DNA of 11,433 nt from the NCBI GenBank assembly GCA_048939725.1, contig JBHLPG010000112.1:1-11433 (forward strand). Direction: 5' to 3'. Positions 6,970 to 11,433 of the stretch are shown piece by piece. The position numbers were made by a program, and so were the translations under genes. The stretch's first letter is position 1. The number at the start of each line of letters is the position of its first letter. Under the pieces are notes generated by a model. The model ran no database searches and had not been told where the DNA came from. It saw only the letters and a list, made by a program, of their open reading frames with translations. Origin of the DNA: Hodarchaeum sp048939725. Its GTDB lineage: Archaea > Asgardarchaeota > Heimdallarchaeia > Hodarchaeales > Hodarchaeaceae.

Positions 6970-8168
6970 ATGATAGTCACTCGTACAGAACGGATCTGGA
7001 TAAAACCTCAAAAAACCCTTTCTTGGTTTTGTCATCTCTCAAAGAACCTCTATAATGAAGGGAATTACTTTATCCGCCAGGAATTTTTCAAGGAGAATCA
7101 GTGGACTCGTTATTATACTCTATGTCACCTTTTAAAAACTTCAGATAATTATCACCAACTCCCAGCTCAAACAGCTCAACAGGTATTGAAAATCCTTGAT
7201 AGAAGCTGGAAAGCCTTTTTTATAGCGATTAAAGAGTGGAAAAAAGATAAATCTAAATTTCAAAACCTCCTGGTTATAAACAGAAGAATGGGGAGTTTCT
7301 GTTAGTCTTTACCAACCAACAGGTGAAACTAAAAGATAGTATCTTGTTATTTCCTAAAAAAGTAAATTTACAACTGAAAACCAGACTTCATGACAAAACG
7401 GACATCAGAGAAGTCCGAATTATTCCGAAGGGAATAGGTTATTTGCTAGAAATAGTCTATAAGACAAAATTTCATCCTAAACCTTTGAATAAAGCTAATA
7501 TCATTGCTATTGATTTAGGGGTTCGCAATCTCATAACTATGGCCAATAACAATGGCTTAAAACCGTTTGTTATCAAAGGTGGGGTTGTAAAATCTATTAA
7601 TCAATATTATAACAAAGAATTAGCCCGAATTCAATCAACTTATGACCGTCAGGGAATAAAAACAGGAAAAACCATGCATAAATTAACCACTAGACGCAAT
7701 AGAAAGATAATTGACTATTTCCACAAGATTAGCAGAAAAATAATTAATTACAGTGTAATGAATGACATTGGCACAGTTGTGATCGGATACAATCCCAAGT
7801 GGAAACAAAAATGCCAGATGGGTAAAAGGAACACCCAAAATTTTGTCACCATTCCATACTACAAATTAATTCACCAATTGGTCTACAAAGCCACAGAACA
7901 AGGGATTACGGTCATAAAACAAGATGAAAGTTATTCAAGCAAATGTTCTTTCTTGGATAACTAGTCAATCGAACATCATAACAAATATCTAGGCCGAAGA
8001 ATGACTAGAGGGCTTTTCAAATCCCACAAAGGTATCATCATTAATGCTGATTTGAATGGTGCCTATAATATTATGAAAAAAGCATTCCTGAACGCTATTG
8101 GTGCTGACAGGATAGAGGATGTTGATGTACATCCTACACGATGGAGACAAGCTTCGGTGACGAGCTAG
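6970..8168 (+). pseudogene. tnpB: broken TnpB (IS605 OrfB/IS1341-type), one frameshift and one in-frame TAG
   Basis: A nearly full-length TnpB relic of about 400 codons. The N-terminal part MIVTRTERIWIKP...NLYNEGNYFIRQEFF begins at the ATG at 6970. The frame is lost at about 7261-7265, where SKF should run on into KPPGYKQKNGEFLLVFTN, and continues in the +3 frame. Later motifs are IIAIDLGVRNLITMA (RuvC-I), VVIGYNPKWKQKCQMGKRN, SYSSKCSFLDN and INADLNGAYNI (RuvC-III, about 8042-8073). A TAG at 7962-7964 interrupts just after SFLDN, where relatives normally have an acidic residue. The frame then reads on through YLGRRMTRGLFKSHKG to TAG at 8166. The usual RuvC-II Glu of VVIExxN is Gly here, as in this subfamily as I know it. 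No tnpA is present. Two independent lesions make a working protein unlikely. Confidence 0.9.
8116..8135 (+). repeat. hairpin in the 3' coding end of the broken TnpB
   Basis: AGGATGT at 8116-8122 pairs perfectly with ACATCCT at 8129-8135 around a 6-base loop. It lies in the last 60 bp of the reading frame, where TnpB elements encode their guide-RNA scaffold, so it may be the remains of an omegaRNA stem. Confidence 0.4.
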
Positions 8169-8187
8169 TTGATGACCTCATGTGAAC

Positions 8188-8214
8188 AAAGTTGAACGAA
8201 CCTTTATCAACTTT
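8188..8214 (+). repeat. right-end hairpin candidate of the broken TnpB element
   Basis: AAAGTTGA at 8188-8195 and TCAACTTT at 8207-8214 form a perfect 8-bp stem with an 11-base loop, starting 20 bp after the terminal TAG of the broken gene. IS605-family right ends typically carry such a subterminal hairpin, so the element probably ends a little beyond 8214. A simple terminator is the alternative. Confidence 0.45.
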
Positions 8215-8260
8215 AATATACCTCATGAAACGTAGTCATTTAAAAGTCTGAATTAACTTG

Positions 8261-8280
8261 GGATATATAGAACTTATAAG
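8261..8280 (+). promoter_or_regulatory. possible TATA region for lonB
   Basis: Two overlapping TATA-like stretches, ATATATAG at 8263-8270 and CTTATAAG at 8273-8280, lie in the spacer between the end of the broken TnpB element and lonB. Initiation 25 bases on would leave a leader of about 100 nt, which contains a small GTTG/CAAC hairpin (8345-8356) nested between ACGAG at 8341 and CTCGT at 8373. No purine-rich BRE is convincing, so the assignment is weak. Confidence 0.25.
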
Positions 8281-8402
8281 AAAACCGAGTGATGTTTGTT
8301 ACTTTTTTCGAACAACAAGGAATAAAGGTAATAAACATATACGAGTTGGCCTCAACATCAGCTACCGTTCAGCTCGTCCTTTAATAATGTTGGAATGTGC
8401 AA

Positions 8403-10319
8403 ATGGAAAAAGATAAGAATGATTTGATTGACGTAGATATGGATTTCGAAACAACCCAAGAAATCCCTATTCCCTCACGGTTGGTTGACCAAGTTATTGG
8501 ACAAGATCAACCAGTAGAGATAATCAAAAAAGCTGCGATCCAACGACGGAATGTTCTTTTAATCGGGGATCCAGGTACAGGAAAATCAATGCTTGGGCAG
8601 GCATTGGCTGAACTCCTGCCACGAGAGGAATTAGAAGATATTTTATGTCTTCCAAATCAGAATGATTCACATACCCCTCGTATAATGACTGTTCCAGCAA
8701 TGGAAGGACGAAAAATTGTCGATCATTATAAGCAATTAGCTCGAAAAGCTGATCAGCAACGGAGTATGCTATTATTAGGAATCCCAGCAATAATCATAAT
8801 TTTAGCAATTCTTCTTAGTGGGGGAGATGGTGGTACAATACTTATGGGTATTTTCGTAGGATTAGTTGCATTTTTCGTTATTGGACAGTTTAGAAGCCGA
8901 AGAGAAAATTTAGTACCCAAACTCTTAGTAGACAATTCAGAGAGTACAAGTGCACCATTCAGTGACGCCACAGGAGCGCACGCAGGGGCTCTGTTAGGAG
9001 ACGTTCGCCATGATCCATTCCAATCTGGTGGGTTGGGTACTCCCGCGCACGATCGCGTTGAGGCTGGTTTGATTCACAAGTCACATAAAGGTGTTCTCTA
9101 TATTGATGAGGTAGCAACCCTTAATCAAAAAACCCAACAACAACTTCTGACGGCAATGCAAGAGAGACAATTGGCAATTACTGGACAATCGGAGCTGTCA
9201 AGCGGAGCCATGGTACGGACAGAATCAGTTCCGTGTGATTTTGTTTTGGTTGCTTCAGGGAATATTGATACTGTAAGACGGATGCATCCTGCTTTACGGT
9301 CACGTATTAGAGGATATGGTTATGAAATCGCTGTGAATCATTCAATGCCTGACACAATGGAGAATCGTCGGAAATTAGTACGATTTACTGCTCAAGAAGT
9401 AGCGAAAGATGGAAAGATCCCACATTTTACACGAGATGCGGTGTTAGCAATTATTTTAGAAGCCAAGAAGCGCGCAGATCGGAAAAATAGACTATCGTTA
9501 AGATTAAGAGATTTAGGTGGACTAATAAGAGCAGCTGGCGATATTGCACGTGAAGAGGGAGTTCCTTTTACCGAAACTCAACATGTTTTAAGCTCAAGGA
9601 ATCTTGCACGATCATTAGAGAACCAGATCGCAGATAGACAAATAGAACATAAAAAGGAGTATCAGGTCATTCAAACGACCGGTGGTTCAGTTGGCCGTGT
9701 TAACGGATTAGCAGTTATCGCTGACCAGACGGGAGGAGCTCGTGGGGGACATATAACACCAATTGAAGCTCAAGTTGTTCCTGCGCAGGGAGTAGGTGGA
9801 AAAACCATTGCTACAGGCAAACTTCGAGTAATTGCAAGAGAATCAGTACAGAATGTCTCTGCATTAATCAAGAGATACACTGGAAAAGATATTTCAAAGA
9901 TGGATGTTCATATCCAATTTTTGGGATCCTATGATGTTGACGGAGATAGTGCGAGTGTCACTATAGCCACTGCTATCATGAGCGATTTACTAAATCTTCC
10001 AGTTAGACAAGATTTGGCAATGACTGGCTCCCTTTCAGTCCGAGGGGAGGTACTTCCAGTAGGAGGTACATCTGCAAAGATAGAAGGGGCTGCTTCAGTG
10101 GGGATTCAACAAATAATAATACCTGCAGCAAACTTTGAAGATGTTGTACTTGATGATAAAGTTCGTGAATCTGTTCAAATAATCCCAGTCAAAACTATTG
10201 ATGAGGTATTATCTATAGCCCTGATTGGTTGGGATAAAAAGAAACATGTGTCTGCTATAACAACCTCGCAACCTAAACGGGTTCCAGCACCAACTAAAAC
10301 TGTCCGATCTCCAAGCTGA
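8403..10319 (+). CDS. lonB: archaeal membrane-bound ATP-dependent protease LonB
   Basis: A processive ATP-dependent protease of the cytoplasmic membrane that degrades damaged and regulatory proteins. The ATG at 8403 gives 638 residues; a GTG at 8397 would add two. Numbering from GTG: Walker A GDPGTGKS (57-64), two membrane helices at about 124-140 and 147-164 inserted within the AAA module, Walker B VLYIDE (233-238), sensor 1 ASGN (286-289) and an arginine-rich helical lid near 360-372. The protease domain starts around 430 and has catalytic Ser518 in DVDGDSAS and Lys561 in GGTSAKIEG. The membrane hairpin and the DGDSAS wording mark the archaeal LonB class rather than bacterial LonA. The length is normal for the family. 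The Pro/Thr/Ser-rich tail (from about 620) is probably disordered, and its last nine codons are duplicated downstream. No strong ribosome binding site precedes the start. Confidence 0.96.
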   Translation: MEKDKNDLIDVDMDFETTQEIPIPSRLVDQVIGQDQPVEIIKKAAIQRRNVLLIGDPGTGKSMLGQALAELLPREELEDILCLPNQNDSHTPRIMTVPAMEGRKIVDHYKQLARKADQQRSMLLLGIPAIIIILAILLSGGDGGTILMGIFVGLVAFFVIGQFRSRRENLVPKLLVDNSESTSAPFSDATGAHAGALLGDVRHDPFQSGGLGTPAHDRVEAGLIHKSHKGVLYIDEVATLNQKTQQQLLTAMQERQLAITGQSELSSGAMVRTESVPCDFVLVASGNIDTVRRMHPALRSRIRGYGYEIAVNHSMPDTMENRRKLVRFTAQEVAKDGKIPHFTRDAVLAIILEAKKRADRKNRLSLRLRDLGGLIRAAGDIAREEGVPFTETQHVLSSRNLARSLENQIADRQIEHKKEYQVIQTTGGSVGRVNGLAVIADQTGGARGGHITPIEAQVVPAQGVGGKTIATGKLRVIARESVQNVSALIKRYTGKDISKMDVHIQFLGSYDVDGDSASVTIATAIMSDLLNLPVRQDLAMTGSLSVRGEVLPVGGTSAKIEGAASVGIQQIIIPAANFEDVVLDDKVRESVQIIPVKTIDEVLSIALIGWDKKKHVSAITTSQPKRVPAPTKTVRSPS

Positions 10320-10350
10320 TTTCTTTGGTCAGAAGGAATTCTTTCATTTC
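10290..10350 (+). repeat. direct repeat copy A: last lonB codons, stop and downstream hairpin
   Basis: This 61-bp segment matches 11263-11322 at 53 of 61 alignment columns (seven substitutions, one 1-base gap). It encodes PTKTVRSPS and the stop of lonB; copy B would encode PTKTIGSPS and a stop in the same alignment. The non-coding half includes the hairpin TTCTTT (10321-10326)/AAGGAA (10333-10338). Confidence 0.9.
10321..10350 (+). terminator. lonB 3' hairpin, possible terminator
   Basis: TTCTTT and AAGGAA form a 6-bp stem (one G-T pair) with loop GGTCAG, directly after the lonB stop and followed by pyrimidine-rich TTCTTTCATTTCC and a run of T. The equivalent arm downstream is AAAGAA, so the single change keeps the stem paired. 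A stem plus T-rich tail suits termination of lonB, though archaea often need only the T-tract. Confidence 0.4.
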
Positions 10351-10413
10351 CCCGTATTTTTCGTCGCACAGGTTCCGACAGGTGGTTTGTTGAGCTAGAC
10401 AAGGGAACGCGAG

Positions 10414-10965
10414 ATGAATTGGACAGGAGTCAAAAGGTTAATTATTCGATGGCAACAGATTTCACTTCGAGGTAAAATTATTTCCTTGAGTCTCCTGGTA
10501 ATTTGTTTAACAGGTGGATCACTTCTTCTCTACTGGATACCTCACATACTCAACGAAAGCGAAAGCGAAGAGCCAGAGGGTCCTTACGCCATTATGAGTC
10601 TACGAATCAAAGATGAGAGGGTTTATACTAATGGGACAGTCATCTTCACAGTAGCTTGTCATTTTAAAAGCTACGGGGGGTATCCGATACCCAAAGAAGA
10701 TCTCTATAACATTACGAAGGTATTTATTTGCACTAAAGACGACATTTTAGAATTTGATCCTTCTTTAGGCGAAATTCAAGACGTTACTAAGATAAAAGTA
10801 TTAACGGGAGATCTTAGTCTAGCAGTAGATGATGAAGTAAGATTAAAGTTCGAAACATCATTCCCCCTTCAATCTGGTTTAAAATTATATATTGGTGTCT
10901 TCTCGGACGGTCCTATAGGAAAACTTACTCGATGGGATCTTTACACGACTGTACTTTCGCCCTAA
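10414..10965 (+). CDS. membrane-anchored extracytoplasmic protein, function unknown
   Basis: I do not recognise this 183-residue protein. A basic N-terminus (residues 1-20) is followed by a single membrane helix at about 21-44. An acidic linker (NESESEEPEG) and a roughly 130-residue beta-rich domain come next, probably outside the cell. The domain has the look of an Ig-like fold (alternating strands such as VIFTVACHF and EVRLKFETSF), but no family motif is visible. The ATG at 10414 is preceded by AGGGAA, a weak ribosome binding match. It follows lonB after about 95 bp and converges on the small Cys-containing gene. The lonB 3' end is repeated on either side of this block, so the gene may have arrived or been rearranged with it. 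Confidence 0.65.
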   Translation: MNWTGVKRLIIRWQQISLRGKIISLSLLVICLTGGSLLLYWIPHILNESESEEPEGPYAIMSLRIKDERVYTNGTVIFTVACHFKSYGGYPIPKEDLYNITKVFICTKDDILEFDPSLGEIQDVTKIKVLTGDLSLAVDDEVRLKFETSFPLQSGLKLYIGVFSDGPIGKLTRWDLYTTVLSP

Positions 10966-11034
10966 ATTGTACTTATTCGTACTTCAATTAGCAACCAGTT
11001 CTCCATCCTGATCTCGTGTCTCCAAATTTGGATT

Positions 11035-11079
11035 AGAAACGAAATAATTTAGGATAGGGTTCTAATTTTTTTCGTTTCT
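11035..11079. terminator. bidirectional hairpin between convergent genes
   Basis: AGAAACGAAA at 11035-11044 and TTTCGTTTCT at 11070-11079 are perfect 10-bp inverted repeats around a 25-base, T-rich loop. They lie about 70 bp after the plus-strand anchored-protein gene and 11 bp after the stop of the minus-strand small gene. Position and symmetry suggest a shared terminator; a protein-binding palindrome is possible. Confidence 0.5.
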
Positions 11080-11090
11080 TTTCACAGTTG

Positions 11091-11252
11091 TCAAACCTCA
11101 TTTAATAACTCCAATTGAGGTAATTTTCCAAATTCTGTAAATTCAACCCCATCACAAGGCAAATCTGATTCAGGGTCTTCTATTATTACTTTTTTAAAAC
11201 TACAATACCATCCATCGTCTTTTCTACAGTTTTTACACATCGCCATGATCAT
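11091..11252 (-). CDS. 53-residue Cys-containing small protein (possible zinc-binding)
   Basis: A short gene on the minus strand, found from its ribosome binding site: GGGGAGG ends five bases before the ATG at 11252, the strongest such site in the window. The product starts MIMAMCKNCRKDDGWYC and ends FGKLPQLELLNEV. Its Cys lie at 6, 9, 17 and 33. The spacing C-x2-C-x7-C-x15-C could bind one zinc ion, and the C-terminal third is acidic. No family is recognised; similar small Cys proteins serve as rubredoxin-like or zinc-ribbon modules, but this is inference. Later in-frame ATG codons at 11246 and 11240 are alternative starts with poorer spacing. It stands alone, convergent with the anchored-protein gene. 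Its 5' flank is copy B of the lonB 3' repeat, which must therefore contain or precede its promoter. Confidence 0.6.
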   Translation of the reverse strand: MIMAMCKNCRKDDGWYCSFKKVIIEDPESDLPCDGVEFTEFGKLPQLELLNEV

Positions 11253-11262
11253 TCGATCCTCC

Positions 11263-11322
11263 CCAACTAAAACTATTGGATCTCCAAGTTAATTCTTTGG
11301 TCAGAAAGAATTCTTTCCTTTC
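11263..11322 (+). repeat. direct repeat copy B: relic of the lonB 3' end
   Basis: Aligned to 10290-10350 over 60 bases. It would encode PTKTIGSPS and a TAA where lonB ends PTKTVRSPS and TGA, followed by the same hairpin (TTCTTT 11293-11298/AAAGAA 11305-11310, loop GGTCAG identical). No lonB-like coding precedes it: on that side lies the minus-strand small gene, whose GGAGG touches the repeat border. It therefore looks like the end of a duplicated or displaced lonB tail. Confidence 0.9.
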
Positions 11323-11401
11323 CTCTTATTCTACTTATTAAACTGTTTAATTCGGTTTTCAAGTTAATAATACCCCTAATCTTTTAAAAAGTAAATCATT
11401 A

Positions 11402-11433
11402 CGGGCCCTGTGAGATTTGAACTCACGACCTCT
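11402..11433 (-). tRNA. 3' part of a tRNA gene, possibly tRNA-Lys
   Basis: Read on the minus strand, the window edge shows a T arm GTGAG/CTCAC with loop TTCAAAT, then the acceptor strand AGGGCCC and discriminator G, with no encoded CCA. The 5' half and anticodon are outside the window. An acceptor stem starting GGGCCC with discriminator G is typical of archaeal tRNA-Lys, which is the basis of the suggestion. T-rich sequence downstream (minus strand, near 11385-11397) could terminate it. Confidence 0.8.

Noticed and set aside
7962..7964. TAG as a pyrrolysine codon in a working TnpB
   Set aside because: The upstream frameshift already breaks the gene, and no pyrrolysine genes are visible in the window.
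2262..8168. Full IS605 element with a TnpA transposase
   Set aside because: No Y1-type transposase (HUH motif) was found beside any of the TnpB copies; these are TnpB-only elements or remnants.
8524..8971. Two minus-strand frames inside lonB
   Set aside because: Antisense shadows; the plus strand encodes conserved LonB motifs throughout.
10175..10402. 75-codon minus-strand frame at the lonB end
   Set aside because: Mostly antisense to the lonB protease domain and tail; no ribosome binding site or recognisable motif.
1..11433. CRISPR array
   Set aside because: No regularly spaced short repeats; the only sizeable direct repeat is the two-copy lonB tail.

Overview
The window is archaeal chromosome. 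The evidence is an archaeal-type LonB (membrane hairpin inserted in the AAA module, Ser-Lys protease domain), a THUMP-type archaeal Trm-G10 tRNA methyltransferase, an MJ1494-like AAA+ ATPase, tRNA genes without an encoded CCA, and ribosome binding sites that follow the archaeal GGAGGTGATC pattern. It is AT-rich and carries several TnpB-type elements. An Asgard or other mesophilic archaeon would fit, but nothing here fixes the lineage.

Layout. Positions 1-1775 hold a plus-strand set: the end of a polytopic membrane protein, a small winged-helix regulator, and a secreted or anchored membrane protein with one C-terminal helix. A minus-strand tRNA-Pro(GGG) follows at 1971-2044. Positions 2262-3785 (minus) encode a long TnpB-related protein. 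It lacks the zinc ribbon and has His where the third RuvC aspartate is expected. Its 3' end overlaps a GC-rich, strongly self-complementary stretch that looks like a guide-RNA (omegaRNA) scaffold with a possible pseudoknot. Positions 4266-6517 hold a tightly packed pair, the MJ1494-like AAA+ ATPase and trmG10. Positions 6748-8168 are a graveyard of IS605-type elements. First comes an orphan 3' end of one TnpB, with its NACGE-like C-terminus and the ATGAATCAGGAA end motif. Then comes a nearly full-length but broken TnpB of another subfamily, with one frameshift and one in-frame TAG. lonB occupies 8403-10319, followed by a membrane-anchored hypothetical protein. A bidirectional hairpin separates that gene from a convergent 53-codon Cys-containing gene, which does not appear among the longer open frames. 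The window ends in the 3' half of a minus-strand tRNA, possibly tRNA-Lys.

How the parts relate. The housekeeping genes concern protein quality control (LonB, perhaps the AAA+ ATPase) and tRNA modification. The intergenic spaces between them have taken TnpB elements of at least three kinds. The most notable non-gene signals are the structured RNA candidate at 2316-2403, the orphan TnpB end at 6748-6876, and a 61-bp imperfect direct repeat. That repeat copies the last nine lonB codons, the stop and the following hairpin to a site about 970 bp downstream, where it forms the 5' flank of the small Cys-containing gene.
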